Origin: Nitrospira sp.
GTDB lineage: Bacteria; Nitrospirota; Nitrospiria; Nitrospirales; Nitrospiraceae
Reading direction: 5' to 3'
DNA length: 64,000 nt
Assembly (NCBI GenBank): GCA_022226935.1
Contig: CP092081.1
Span: forward strand, 792,734 to 856,733
This document shows, one piece after another, positions 35,007 to 44,731 of this stretch. Within the stretch, counting starts at the first letter, position 1. Each line of letters starts with the position of its first letter. The position numbers and the translations under genes were made by a program. The notes under the pieces were generated by a model. That model did no database searches, was not told where the DNA came from, and saw only the letters and a program-made list of their open reading frames with translations.

Positions 35007-36986
35007 ATGATTGGTTGCAGCAAAGCGGAGTCGGAAGCGGAGACGGAGGGTGTGAAGAATACAACCAGGGGGGAGCAGGGGCTGACACTGGGAGCGCAGG
35101 TGACGGACGAGGGCGTGCGATTTCGTTGCTGGGCGCCGCGGGCCGTTCGTGTCGAGGTTGTTCTCGACCCTCACAACGCCATTCACGCGTTGTCCAAACA
35201 GACCGAAGGTTATTGGACAGGACTCATACCGGAGATCTCTGCGGGCATGCGGTATCGCTATCGGCTTGACGGAGGGCAGGCCTATCCGGACCCCTGTTCG
35301 CGTTTCCAGCCGGAGGGACCCCACGGCCCGTCACTCATCGTCGATCCCGGCGCCTACACATGGCACGATGACCGGTGGCCCGGTGTCACCATGCATGGGC
35401 AGGTGATTTACGAACTGCACATCGGCACCTTCACCCCGGAGGGCACATTCGAAGCCGCCATCGGCCGGCTCGACGATCTGAAAGAGCTCGGCGTTACCGT
35501 CATCGAAGTCATGCCCGTGGCCGAATTTCCGGGCCGCTGGAACTGGGGCTATGACGGCGTCGGACTCTATGCGCCGGCCCATGTGTACGGCGACGCGAAC
35601 AGCCTCAAACGCTTCGTGGATGAAGCGCACGGGCGAGGACTCGCGGTCATTCTGGATGTGGTCTACAACCACCTGGGGCCCGACGGGAATTACTTGCCGA
35701 CATTCAGCGATGAATACTTCACCGACCGGTATCCGAATGAATGGGGGCAGGCGATCAATTTCGACGGACCCGGCTCCCGGCCGGTGCGAGAGTTTTTTAT
35801 TCAGAACGCCTGTTACTGGATCGCCGAATATCACGTCGATGGACTGCGGTTGGATGCCGTGCATGCCTTTCATGACGCCAGCCCGGTTCATGTCGTGGCG
35901 GAATTGTCTCAAGCCGCCAGACGAGCGGCCGGAACTCGCTCCATCATCCTGATCGCCGAATGTGAAGCCCAGTGGGTTCAGACCATTCAGCCGGTGGCGC
36001 AAGGGGGCTGGGGGCTCGACGGAGTATGGAGCGAAGACTTTCACCATACGGTGCGCGTGGCCGCGACCGGACGCAGCGAAGGCTACTATAGCGATTATCG
36101 AGGTGCGCCGCAGGAGTTTATTTCCTGCGTGAAACGCGGGTTTCTCTATCAAGGTCAGCGATACGAGTGGCAGGGAAAACCGCGAGGCACGGTGGTTTCG
36201 GAGGAGCCGGCCGAAGGGTTCGTGTTTTTTCTCCAAAACCATGATCAGATCGCCAATCAACTGTGGGGCGATCGCCTACACCAGAAAGTCAGTCCGTCCC
36301 TGTATCGGACGTTGACGGCCCTTGTGTTATTAGCCCCGGAGACCCCGCTGTTGTTTATGGGGCAGGAATTCGGCGCATCTGCGCCGTTTCTTTTTTTTAC
36401 TGATTTTCCGCCCGGTCAATTGGCCCAAGACATTCAGCGGGGTCGAAAACAATTCTTGGCGCAATTTCCCAGTTACGCCTCGAGCGCTGCGCAGGATGCG
36501 ATAGGTGATCCTTGCGCGCCGTCCACGTTCGAGCGGTCGAAGCTGGATTGGGCGGAGCGGGGTCGCCATGCCGGGACCCTCGCGTTGCATCGCGATCTGC
36601 TGCGCCTTCGACGGGAAGACGAGACGATCGCCCAACAGCGGCGGGACCTAATAGATGGAGCCGTCATCGGCCCCTCGGCGTTTGTCCTCCGCTATGCCGG
36701 CCGGCCTGGCGAGGATCGGTTGCTGCTCGTCAATCTCGGCCCGGACCTCGATTTTCGTCCCTGTCCGGAGCCGCTGCTCGCGCCGCCGATCGGGCGTGCC
36801 TGGGCGCTTCGCTGGTCCAGTGATGCGCCAAGTTACGGAGGACCGGGAGTCATCGAGCCATTGAGCGAAACCGGCTGGAAAATTCCTGGTGGTGCGGCCT
36901 TCTTCTATGCCTCCGTACGCGACACGCCACAAGAAACTGCCACGAACCCTGCGATGGCGAGCCCGCATGAAAAGGAATCGTCATGA
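35007..36986 (+). CDS. treZ: Malto-oligosyltrehalose trehalohydrolase
   Basis: About 659 residues from the ATG at 35007 (GGAGGGG eight bases upstream); a start at 34965 overlapping the Ku stop is possible. N-terminal CBM48-like domain (about 15-95, GVRFRCWAPRAVRVEVVL), then a GH13 barrel: GYDGVGLYAP, VVYNHLGPDGNYL, nucleophile Asp in GLRLDAVHAF, acid Glu in LIAECE, and QNHDQI. These match TreZ, which releases trehalose from maltooligosyl-trehalose made by TreY. TreY is not in the window. The stop overlaps the next gene by 4 bases (ATGA). Trehalose fits the stress theme of the region. Confidence 0.93.
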   Translation: MIGCSKAESEAETEGVKNTTRGEQGLTLGAQVTDEGVRFRCWAPRAVRVEVVLDPHNAIHALSKQTEGYWTGLIPEISAGMRYRYRLDGGQAYPDPCSRFQPEGPHGPSLIVDPGAYTWHDDRWPGVTMHGQVIYELHIGTFTPEGTFEAAIGRLDDLKELGVTVIEVMPVAEFPGRWNWGYDGVGLYAPAHVYGDANSLKRFVDEAHGRGLAVILDVVYNHLGPDGNYLPTFSDEYFTDRYPNEWGQAINFDGPGSRPVREFFIQNACYWIAEYHVDGLRLDAVHAFHDASPVHVVAELSQAARRAAGTRSIILIAECEAQWVQTIQPVAQGGWGLDGVWSEDFHHTVRVAATGRSEGYYSDYRGAPQEFISCVKRGFLYQGQRYEWQGKPRGTVVSEEPAEGFVFFLQNHDQIANQLWGDRLHQKVSPSLYRTLTALVLLAPETPLLFMGQEFGASAPFLFFTDFPPGQLAQDIQRGRKQFLAQFPSYASSAAQDAIGDPCAPSTFERSKLDWAERGRHAGTLALHRDLLRLRREDETIAQQRRDLIDGAVIGPSAFVLRYAGRPGEDRLLLVNLGPDLDFRPCPEPLLAPPIGRAWALRWSSDAPSYGGPGVIEPLSETGWKIPGGAAFFYASVRDTPQETATNPAMASPHEKESS

Positions 36987-39025
36987 AGACGATGGCCGAT
37001 GCAATGGTGCTGACGGTCCCGCCTGATCGTCTCCGCGATCACAACGCCTTTCTCGCCAGAGAATGGCTGGTGACGAACGGTCTCGGCGGGTATGCCTCGC
37101 AAAGCCTGTTGTGCGCCCCGACGAGGAGATATCACGGTCTATTCGTGCCTGATTTACCGGCTCCCTGGGGGCGCACGGTCATGATGCCTCGATTTGACGA
37201 CGAAGTGCTGGTTGATGGCGAGGCGGTGTTGTTGAGTGGTGTGGAGTTTGCTGATGGCCGTCTGGAAAGCAACCTGCTCTCTGTATTCGACGGCTTCAGC
37301 CGGGAGCGGCACACGCCCATCTGGAGTATCCGGCTCAAGGGCCGCCGTCTGGAAAAGCGCGTGATCATGCCCTATGGCCACAACTCGGTCTACGTGGAAT
37401 ACCGTCTCCTCGAGGGTGATCCCGTGGGCCTGCGGCTCCGCCCGTTCGTGACCTTCCGGATGCTGGATGCGAGATTACAAGATGCCAAACGACCTCCTTA
37501 TCCGCTCACGGTCCTGAACGGCCGGTACGACATGCATCTGTGCGATGGGGCGCCGTCGTTGAAATTATGCCTGCGGCCCCAGGGGGGGCAGTTTGTGGCG
37601 GATTACGAATTGAGTACCGGCATCTCCTATCGTGTGGATCGGGATCGAGGATCGGAACATATCGAGAGTCTTGCCAGTCCGGGCTACTTTCTTGCGGAGC
37701 TCACGCAGGACCGGTCCGTGGCGTTCGTGGCCAGTACCGAACCATGGGAACTGCTCGAATTTGAGCCGGAAGCGATTTGTGAGGCCGAGGCCAAACGCGT
37801 GGAGAAGTTGCTGTTTCAACGGGAACGCGAGCAAGACGAGGACATCGAAGCCTGGCTGACCCTGGCCGCCGATCAATTTGTCGTCACGCCGGGCTCTCGA
37901 TTGGAGGAACAGGCGTTGGCGCGAGCCTCCGGGAATGAAGCACGGACCATCATCGCGGGCTACCACTGGTTCACGGACTGGGGCCGTGACACGATGATCA
38001 GTTTGGAGGGGCTCACGCTTTGCACGGGCCGCCATCAGGAAGCGCGCTCGATCCTCAGGACCTTCGCCAACTATGTGAAGGACGGATTGATCCCGAACCT
38101 CTTTCCGGAGGGAGAGCGGATGGGCCTCTACCACACCGCAGATGCCACGCTCTGGTATTTCCACGCGATCAACCGGTATTACCGCGTGACGAACGACCAC
38201 GACACGCTGCTGACGTTGCTGCCGGTTCTTCGCTCCGTGCTGGACCACCATATTCAGGGTACACACTTCGGAATTGGCGTGGATGCAAAAGATGGACTCT
38301 TGCGCGCGTCGGCGGAGGGCTATCAACTGACCTGGATGGACGCCTTGGTGGATGGCTGGGTCGTGACACCCCGCCGGGGAAAACCCGTCGAGATCCAGGC
38401 GCTCTGGTACAACGCGCTCCGCTGTATGGAGGAGTGGGAGGTGGTAGCCGCTCAGACGTCGTCGCGGTGGAGCGATTTGGCGGATCAGGTGCAACGATCA
38501 TTCAACGAAGGGTTCTGGTTTGCTGCCGAGGGCTATCTTTACGACGTCATCGATGGCGAACGGGGTGACGATACGGCGTTTCGGCCGAATCAACTGTTAT
38601 CCATCGCTCTCCCGCACCCGGTGCTCCGTGAAGACCAGTGGCGAAGAGTGGTGGACTTGACGACAGAGCGACTCTTGACGCCGGTGGGATTGCGAAGCCT
38701 GTCCCGCGACCATCCCGACTATAAACCGATGTACTTTGGCGATCTTCGTGCGAGAGACGCGGCCTATCATCAAGGCACCGTATGGGCTTGGCTGATCGGA
38801 CCCTTCATCGATGCTTGGCTCAAGGTCTACAAGGACAAGGCCAAGGGACGGAGCATGTTGGATGGGTTCCGTTCCCACCTGCTGGATGATGGCATCGGGA
38901 CGGTCAGTGAAATTTTCGATGCAGAACCTCCCTATCATCCGCGGGGCTGCATTGCGCAGGCGTGGAGCGTCGCCGAAGTGTTGCGAGCCTATCGAAACAC
39001 GCGAGCCGAGAAGGAGAGGGCGTGA
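36983..39025 (+). CDS. Glycogen debranching enzyme-like amylo-alpha-1,6-glucosidase
   Basis: 680 residues. The N-terminal beta domain (about 20-300; EWLVTNGLGGYASQSL, RRYHGLFV) is followed by an (alpha/alpha)6 barrel with GYHWFTDWGRDTMISL and the acid-rich TWMDALVDGWVVTPR and VSEIFDAEPPYHPRGCIAQAWS stretches, as in GDE/GH133-type enzymes. They hydrolyse alpha-1,6-linked glucose stubs of glycogen. Together with TreZ this suggests conversion of glycogen or malto-oligosaccharides to trehalose and glucose. The ATG at 36983 overlaps the treZ stop. DUF72 follows after 6 bases. Confidence 0.92.
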   Translation: MKTMADAMVLTVPPDRLRDHNAFLAREWLVTNGLGGYASQSLLCAPTRRYHGLFVPDLPAPWGRTVMMPRFDDEVLVDGEAVLLSGVEFADGRLESNLLSVFDGFSRERHTPIWSIRLKGRRLEKRVIMPYGHNSVYVEYRLLEGDPVGLRLRPFVTFRMLDARLQDAKRPPYPLTVLNGRYDMHLCDGAPSLKLCLRPQGGQFVADYELSTGISYRVDRDRGSEHIESLASPGYFLAELTQDRSVAFVASTEPWELLEFEPEAICEAEAKRVEKLLFQREREQDEDIEAWLTLAADQFVVTPGSRLEEQALARASGNEARTIIAGYHWFTDWGRDTMISLEGLTLCTGRHQEARSILRTFANYVKDGLIPNLFPEGERMGLYHTADATLWYFHAINRYYRVTNDHDTLLTLLPVLRSVLDHHIQGTHFGIGVDAKDGLLRASAEGYQLTWMDALVDGWVVTPRRGKPVEIQALWYNALRCMEEWEVVAAQTSSRWSDLADQVQRSFNEGFWFAAEGYLYDVIDGERGDDTAFRPNQLLSIALPHPVLREDQWRRVVDLTTERLLTPVGLRSLSRDHPDYKPMYFGDLRARDAAYHQGTVWAWLIGPFIDAWLKVYKDKAKGRSMLDGFRSHLLDDGIGTVSEIFDAEPPYHPRGCIAQAWSVAEVLRAYRNTRAEKERA

Positions 39026-39031
39026 CGGATT

Positions 39032-39760
39032 GTGGGTGTGGCGCGTATCGGCACGTCGGGATGGCATTATGCCCATTGGCGCGGGCCCTATTATCCACCC
39101 AGTGTCCCGCCGCGAGCGATGCTGGACTATTACGCCCGCGATCTGGATACCGTCGAGATCAATAATAGTTTCTATCGACTGCCCTCATCGGGGACATTCG
39201 AGGACTGGAAAGAGACGCCGCCGCCGGGTTTTTGTTTCGCCGTCAAGGCCAGCCGCTATCTCACCCATCAAAAAAAACTGCTCGACCCTGCGCCGGCGTT
39301 GAAACGATTATTGAACGCCGCCGAGCATCTCGGGTCGAAGCTCGGTCCGATCCTGTTTCAATTGCCGCCTCATTGGCGGTTCAATCCTGACCGGTTGAGC
39401 CGCTTTCTGCGGGCGCTGCCTCCTGCGCACCGGTATAGTGTCGAATGCCGGAATGCCACCTGGCACAATGGTGAGGTCAACCGGCTTTTGGAGAAGCACA
39501 ATGTGGCCTTTTGTCTCTTCGAGCTGGGTGGATGCAGCACTCCCATCGAGGTGACGGCGGATTTTGTCTACGTGCGGCTCCACGGTCCCGGCAACAAATA
39601 CCAGGGCGATTATCCAATCGCGACGCTCAAAGCCTGGTGCCGCCGTATCCGGCAATGGACGGGGTGCGACAAGGATGTCTACCTGTATTTCGATAACGAT
39701 CAGGCCGGCTATGCGGTCAAAAACGCGAAGGCCCTGCGCGCGATGGTTGACGGTTCTTGA
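39032..39760 (+). CDS. DUF72 (YecE-like) TIM-barrel protein
   Basis: 242 residues; GTG start at 39032. Family marks: RIGTSGWHYAHWRGPYYP at the N-terminus, YARDLDTVEINNSFYRLP, FCFAVKASRYLTH, GPILFQLPPHW, and the C-terminal DVYLYFDNDQAGYAVKNA. DUF72 proteins are TIM-barrel proteins of unknown role. They are often found beside Ku, LigD and glycan enzymes in stress clusters. Same strand and tightly packed with the debranching enzyme gene, so part of the Ku-TreZ-GDE-DUF72 unit. Confidence 0.92.
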   Translation: MGVARIGTSGWHYAHWRGPYYPPSVPPRAMLDYYARDLDTVEINNSFYRLPSSGTFEDWKETPPPGFCFAVKASRYLTHQKKLLDPAPALKRLLNAAEHLGSKLGPILFQLPPHWRFNPDRLSRFLRALPPAHRYSVECRNATWHNGEVNRLLEKHNVAFCLFELGGCSTPIEVTADFVYVRLHGPGNKYQGDYPIATLKAWCRRIRQWTGCDKDVYLYFDNDQAGYAVKNAKALRAMVDGS

Positions 39761-39806
39761 TCGAAGCACCGAGGATTGAGCGATTGTAGAAGTGAGGTAT
39801 CGGCTG

Positions 39807-41174
39807 CTAGGGCGAAACAGGGCGACGGGCGGCTGCCTCGGGCGTGGCCGCGTTGTTCTTCACCCCTTCATAGGTGCTGCGTTCATCCTCCAATCGCACC
39901 TGTCCATATATCAAGTAGCCGTTGTATGCGCGTGCGGTTTCTCGGGCCCACCCCATGGTCAACATCATAAGCATCGCGCACAGAGATAACGTGATCAGGA
40001 GCCCGGGGCTCGATCGCTCCTTCTCGGTGCCGCTCTGGCCCTGCCACCAAGGGAAGCGGTCGGCAAAGGACCGGAAAAAAAAGAGCCAGTTCATGAGGCC
40101 GAAGACCACGAGAAACGCCAGGGCGAAATATTTGTTCGGTTGCATTTTCCCCAAGGGGTTGATCAGGCGGTCGGTCAGGACCTGCATGCCGGGAATGTGT
40201 TGTAGTTGGTACGGCTGGGAAAGAATCAGTCCGGCTACTGCAAGGACAAGCAGCGAGATGGGCAATGCGCGCCTGGCCGTTCCTCCCTCGTCATTCGTTG
40301 ACATGGCGCGTACGCTCCGCCAGATGTACAAGGATCCAAACAGAACGAGGGCCGAATAGAGAACGGCGACGAGATCAAAAAGCCAGGAACGGGCACCGAG
40401 CATCAGTGTGTAAAACGCCTGCGGCTCGATGTGGCGTACTCTGAGCAGATATTGATAGCCGATGGCCGGCATGATCAGCAGGGCACCGAAGCCGATCAGG
40501 AAACAGACGCCTCCTGCCCAGCGGTAAAACACTCGATCGACTTCGCGTGAGGATCGTAGAAATCCGACCGCGTAGAGCCCTGCCAGGCTGAATCCGGTCC
40601 AGGTCAGATTGCCCACGATTCGATGCGTATCCAGATAGAGCATGGTTGGATTGAAGAGTTTAGCCCAGGTGTCGTCCGGTGGCCGTGGGGTCAGCATGTA
40701 GGAGGCGACCATGTCGATCATCAGCATGGCGATGAGGGATGAGGCGGCGGCTGACCAACCGAAGGCAAGGTGCCAGCGTTTTCGGGACGGGTGCTGATTC
40801 GCCCAATCCCAGGAGTAATACCAGGTGTACGCGAAGATGGCTTCCGCCAGAAAGAATGACGCTTCGAGGAGTAGAGGCCAGAACATAATATGGAACAAGT
40901 GACTCCAGAACTGGGGCCAGAAGATGTTCAGGAGGAAAACAAACGTCACGCCGAGGAAAGAGATTCCGGCTGTCGTCAGTATCAACGTGAATGCAATCAG
41001 GCGGGAGAGCCGTTCGAAGCGTGGGTTCTGTGTCACATGTCCGATGGTTTCGGTGGCTGCGCCGATCACCGAAGACCCAACAATGAAGGTCGCACAGAGC
41101 GCATGGGACAAGGCCGCGACCGCTATGGCTACCCGTCCATAGAGCATGGGAAGTTGGAGGGCATCCATCTCCAT
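39807..41174 (-). CDS. Cytochrome bd-like oxidase subunit I homologue (second copy of operon)
   Basis: 455 residues, about ten membrane segments. It resembles CydA-type subunits: a start like YGRVAIAVAALSHALCATFIVG, LEASFFLAEAIFAYTWYYSWD, DTHRIVGNLTWTGFSLAG, and histidines on membrane helices suitable for heme. No Q-loop of the classical quinol oxidase type is evident, and no CydB follows. The ATG at 41174 shares one base with the upstream stop (TGATG). It is the last gene of the respiratory operon. In the alternative complex III layout, this place is taken by ActF or by a heme-copper oxidase. Bd-like oxidases of unclear function are known from Nitrospira. Confidence 0.8.
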   Translation of the reverse strand: MEMDALQLPMLYGRVAIAVAALSHALCATFIVGSSVIGAATETIGHVTQNPRFERLSRLIAFTLILTTAGISFLGVTFVFLLNIFWPQFWSHLFHIMFWPLLLEASFFLAEAIFAYTWYYSWDWANQHPSRKRWHLAFGWSAAASSLIAMLMIDMVASYMLTPRPPDDTWAKLFNPTMLYLDTHRIVGNLTWTGFSLAGLYAVGFLRSSREVDRVFYRWAGGVCFLIGFGALLIMPAIGYQYLLRVRHIEPQAFYTLMLGARSWLFDLVAVLYSALVLFGSLYIWRSVRAMSTNDEGGTARRALPISLLVLAVAGLILSQPYQLQHIPGMQVLTDRLINPLGKMQPNKYFALAFLVVFGLMNWLFFFRSFADRFPWWQGQSGTEKERSSPGLLITLSLCAMLMMLTMGWARETARAYNGYLIYGQVRLEDERSTYEGVKNNAATPEAAARRPVSP

Positions 41175-42391
41175 CAGCGAAGCGCTCCTTCCATTCGTGC
41201 TTGATGCCGTAATTCGTCCTGAAGTGAAATTATGCCGCGGACAGTGTCTGGTCGACGCGATGATTCTCGGATCACACCCATGGTGAGATACAGTAGAACG
41301 GATAAGAGAGCCAGGCCAAGGGCCACTGAGCGTACCGTTGACGGAAAGAGCGCCGCCCCTGTAGGTGTCTTCGCAAGGGAGTCTGCCAGACGCCATACCG
41401 TCAGGCCGATGAGGAGGTACACACAGACCCGCCGGAGTTCCGGATAAGCGGCACAGAGCACCAGTAGTGCTGCGAGAGCCGGAAACCCGATGTCCAACCA
41501 GCGTTGTCTGTTGCCCGTCAGCGTCCGCACGTGTTTCGTCAACAGATCATTGCCAAGGAAGACAAGAGCGAGGAAGAGTACTTGGGCGTAGAGCCATGGC
41601 GCGTACGGGCCGGTCATGAGGGACTCGTGAGCGTCCGGTGCCGCGCGGTGGATCGTGAGCGCGTACAGTAGACCGGTGAAGGGCTGTAACAGAAACGCGC
41701 CCAATCCGATCGTCCAGCCTCTGTAGAGCAGATGTTGGTAATAGGGTTCGAGTCCAGGATCGCCGGGTTTCGAAGCTCGCCAGGCGCCGTAAGCAGCGAG
41801 GGTATATCCTGCGATCATGAAATTCCCGACCATCCGGTGGATGACCAGCGGCAACCAGGTGGGATTGTGGAGTCGTTCCCACATTCCGGCTTCCTGCACC
41901 GGCGTGAGCATGAAAGCTCCCATGCCGTCCAGCATGAAAACCCAGGGCAAGATGAAGAAGGCGGCCAGGGCTCCTAGAGCTATGTGGAGCGTGATACTAC
42001 ATGCTCTCAAGCGCTCCCAGAAATGGTAGTAGGGGTACAGAACCAATAGCATGAGCATGAAGGAGGCGACGCCGAATAGAATCGGGATGCGAAAATGATT
42101 CCACATCCACATCGTGGTGACGGGGAAGAGCCCGATCATCAGTTCCACCATGATGACGGCGAGCACGGTGCTGACGCTGAACACCACCACGGTGAATCTG
42201 GTGAGTACAAGCGCCAGGTCTCGATCAAAGGGATTCTTCCGCCCTTTCCATTCGAAAAGAGGAGCCATCAACATGAATGCCACAGAAAGCGCGGCCAGCA
42301 CGATATGCAGGAGGCTGAACAATCCCACCGCGGCGCTGTTGCCCAGGAGTGGAATCTGAATGGCAGGAAGCGCCGTTCCATAATCAATCAT
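41174..42391 (-). CDS. Cytochrome bd-like membrane subunit (first copy)
   Basis: 405 residues with about ten membrane helices: FSLLHIVLAALSVAFMLMAP, FRIPILFGVASFMLMLLVL, WVFMLDGMGAFMLTP, LVIHRMVGNFMIAGYTLAAYG, then further helices to the end. The HRMVGN stretch parallels HRIVGN in the neighbouring 39807-41174 product, so the two are paralogues within one operon. Histidines in helices one and five would fit heme ligation. The ATG at 42391 overlaps the stop of the cytochrome fusion gene (ATGA). The predicted role is a membrane electron-transfer or oxidase subunit accepting electrons from the upstream cytochromes; this is inference from context. Confidence 0.75.
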   Translation of the reverse strand: MIDYGTALPAIQIPLLGNSAAVGLFSLLHIVLAALSVAFMLMAPLFEWKGRKNPFDRDLALVLTRFTVVVFSVSTVLAVIMVELMIGLFPVTTMWMWNHFRIPILFGVASFMLMLLVLYPYYHFWERLRACSITLHIALGALAAFFILPWVFMLDGMGAFMLTPVQEAGMWERLHNPTWLPLVIHRMVGNFMIAGYTLAAYGAWRASKPGDPGLEPYYQHLLYRGWTIGLGAFLLQPFTGLLYALTIHRAAPDAHESLMTGPYAPWLYAQVLFLALVFLGNDLLTKHVRTLTGNRQRWLDIGFPALAALLVLCAAYPELRRVCVYLLIGLTVWRLADSLAKTPTGAALFPSTVRSVALGLALLSVLLYLTMGVIRESSRRPDTVRGIISLQDELRHQARMEGALR

Positions 42392-43419
42392 TGGGCTGCC
42401 GTTCCTCCTGAGCCCACGGTGGCGATAGATTCCATGGCCTGGACGAATGAGGCGAGCATCATGCGTTCGCTCGCGGACAGTTCACCACGAAAGGAAGGCA
42501 TCATGTCCTTCCCGTTTGAGATGATTCGGTAGAGTTCTGTTTTCGATAGGGCTCGGACTTTGGGTGCCCGCAGATTAGCCGGCAGTTCGTTCAAGTATGG
42601 AGCGACGAGGCCCGTTCCTTCTCCACTCTCACCGTGGCAGGGCAGGCAATTGATGCGATACAGCTTGGCGGCGCGGTCTACATCCAGCCCCACGGTGAGC
42701 GCTTCGCGGGACAGAATGGCACGACTATCGCGAGGGATGCTTCCCGGCGGGGAATGGAGCCGAGGCGCTTCCTGGCTTCGATAGGACGGCTGCTCTTGCA
42801 TGTCCGGAGAACAGCCCGACAGGTTGATCCAGAGTAGAAGCCATGCGGCCATCACATGAGCCTGCTGAATCCCTTGTCGAATAGGCGGAAGTTGAGTCAC
42901 GATTCGAACGTCCTCCGCGCCGGCCGTTTCGAGCAACGTCTTGATGTGCTCTTCCTGGTTTCCCTCGACGAGACTCACCGAGAGTGCAATCTTTCCCTCA
43001 TCGATCCTGGCCTCGCGATCAACGGAGTCACGCCGTGCCCGTCTGATCCTGACGATCATCGTGATAAATGTGACGACGATCGCCAGCAACATCATCGTTT
43101 CATACGAAATGATGCCGACGATCGGAGCGGCCACAATCGGTTTGCCTCCGGTCATCAAGGGATACAGGGCAGCGGTGCCCGCGGCAAAAAAAACTCCCAC
43201 GGCGATGCCCACAAGACCGGCGGCAATCGTGATGACATAGGGCCACAACGGTTGGCTGCTATCCCCCGGTGTGATAGCCGTCGTCAACGGTACCGGCGTC
43301 AGGACTGTGATCTGCTCCGCGGAGATGCCTGCCTCCTTGAGCGACAGGCGCACAACGTCGAGATCGGCATCAGGCGGAAATAGTGCGACCAGTCCTTCGG
43401 GGGGCTGATTCCTGCTCAT
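42388..43419 (-). CDS. DUF3341 (ActD-like) membrane protein fused to a cytochrome c domain (ActE-like)
   Basis: 343 residues. Residues about 1-180 follow the ActD/DUF3341 pattern: GLVALFPP, a pair of membrane helices separated by a short loop (WPYVITIAAGLVGIAVGVFF, then MMLLAIVVTFITMIV), and a soluble end HIKTLLETAGAEDVRI. Around 190-210 comes a third hydrophobic segment with a lipobox-like INLSGC. After a spacer, a mono-heme cytochrome c domain follows with CLPCH and axial Met candidates in KDMMPSF. In canonical alternative complex III these are two proteins (ActD, ActE). The start overlaps the NrfD gene by 50 bases. Confidence 0.85.
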   Translation of the reverse strand: MSRNQPPEGLVALFPPDADLDVVRLSLKEAGISAEQITVLTPVPLTTAITPGDSSQPLWPYVITIAAGLVGIAVGVFFAAGTAALYPLMTGGKPIVAAPIVGIISYETMMLLAIVVTFITMIVRIRRARRDSVDREARIDEGKIALSVSLVEGNQEEHIKTLLETAGAEDVRIVTQLPPIRQGIQQAHVMAAWLLLWINLSGCSPDMQEQPSYRSQEAPRLHSPPGSIPRDSRAILSREALTVGLDVDRAAKLYRINCLPCHGESGEGTGLVAPYLNELPANLRAPKVRALSKTELYRIISNGKDMMPSFRGELSASERMMLASFVQAMESIATVGSGGTAAQ

Positions 43420-44731
43420 GCAACCGTCCTTCCTTTTCTTCCCAGATGGAAATGATCGGCACGAACTTGATGGCCAGCGCGTAGAGGAGCACCGCCAGGG
43501 AAAGGGAACCGGCCATGATGGTCAGCTCCACCCACGAGGGAAAATAGTCGCTCCAATTGTAGGTCAGCCGGGGATGGGCCAGGGGAGGGGTCAGAATCAG
43601 CATGCGCTCAATGTACATGCCGACATTGATACAAAGGCCGACCATCAGCATGCCGGCCGGCCAGGCGCGGAAGGCGGGTAGCGTTAACGTGATCAGCGGC
43701 AGAACATAGATCAACGTGATCATAGTCCATTGCGGCACGGCATAGGGTCCGCTCATGACCGCATGCATGACCGATAGATGATCTGGTATCGCTCCGTACC
43801 AGACCGTCAGTTGATCTGCAAAATAGAGGTAGGCCAGCGTCAGCGTCATCACGAGCATGAGTTTGCCGAGTTTGTCGAAATGTTCCAGGCGAATGTAGGT
43901 GTCGAGCCGGTAGATTCGCCGCACGAGGTACAAACCGATCACAACCATGCCCAGTCCTGAATGGACCGCGCCGACCACGAAATAGGGCGCGATGATCGAC
44001 GTGTGCCAGCCCGGAACCAGCGACATGCCGAAGTCCCATCCGACAATGGAGTGCACCGAAATCATGACCATCACAATCAGCGGCGTGATGATCCGGATCG
44101 CGGTATTCAGTGCCGCCCATTCCCGCTGGGAACCTCGCCAGCCGAGGCTAAGCAAGGAGTACAGCGGCTTGCGCCATCCGCCGATGCGATCGCGAACCAA
44201 TGCAAAATCAGGAATCAACGGGAGGTACAGATAAATCGTGCTCGCGGTGGCATAGGTAAATACGGCGGTGGCATCCCACATGAGCGGAGAACGGAAGTCC
44301 GGCCAGATTTCACGCTGATTGGGATAGGGAATGAGGTAATACCAACGCCAGGACCGTCCCAAGTGATAAAACACGAACAGTGTCGCAATCACCACGGAAA
44401 TGATCGTCATCAATTCGGCGACCCTGGTGATCGGCCGCCGCCATTCCGCCTTGGTCAGCCGGAGCACCCCGGAAATAAAGGTTCCGGAATGGCTGACGCC
44501 TATCCAATAGACGAAGGACGCAATGTAGGCACTCCAAAAGATGGGAGGATGCAGATTTGTTTGCCCGATGCCGGTTTCGATTTGATAGACCCAGGCTCCT
44601 GCGCCTGCGGAGACTACGGCTGCCAGGAGTGTCAACAGGAGCACGTACCCTCGGCCTCCCGGTGCCAGGGGCGCCAACAGGTCCCGATTGATGGCCGGCA
44701 TCTCCTCCCAGCCGGCTGGTTTGTTGTTCAT
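43370..44731 (-). CDS. NrfD/PsrC-family quinol-binding membrane subunit (ActC-like)
   Basis: 453 residues with ten predicted membrane helices. Family patterns: PIFWSAYIASFVYWIGVSHSG, RPITRVAELMTIIS, FRSPLMWDATAVFTYATAS, and SIVGWDFGMSLVPGWH followed by FVVGAVHSGLGMVVI. In alternative complex III, ActC carries the quinol site near the ferredoxin-like part of ActB and moves protons across the membrane. The ATG at 44731 overlaps the ferredoxin stop by 4 bases (ATGA). The C-terminus ends in a cytosol-facing charged tail that overlaps the next start. Confidence 0.9.
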   Translation of the reverse strand: MNNKPAGWEEMPAINRDLLAPLAPGGRGYVLLLTLLAAVVSAGAGAWVYQIETGIGQTNLHPPIFWSAYIASFVYWIGVSHSGTFISGVLRLTKAEWRRPITRVAELMTIISVVIATLFVFYHLGRSWRWYYLIPYPNQREIWPDFRSPLMWDATAVFTYATASTIYLYLPLIPDFALVRDRIGGWRKPLYSLLSLGWRGSQREWAALNTAIRIITPLIVMVMISVHSIVGWDFGMSLVPGWHTSIIAPYFVVGAVHSGLGMVVIGLYLVRRIYRLDTYIRLEHFDKLGKLMLVMTLTLAYLYFADQLTVWYGAIPDHLSVMHAVMSGPYAVPQWTMITLIYVLPLITLTLPAFRAWPAGMLMVGLCINVGMYIERMLILTPPLAHPRLTYNWSDYFPSWVELTIMAGSLSLAVLLYALAIKFVPIISIWEEKEGRLHEQESAPRRTGRTISA

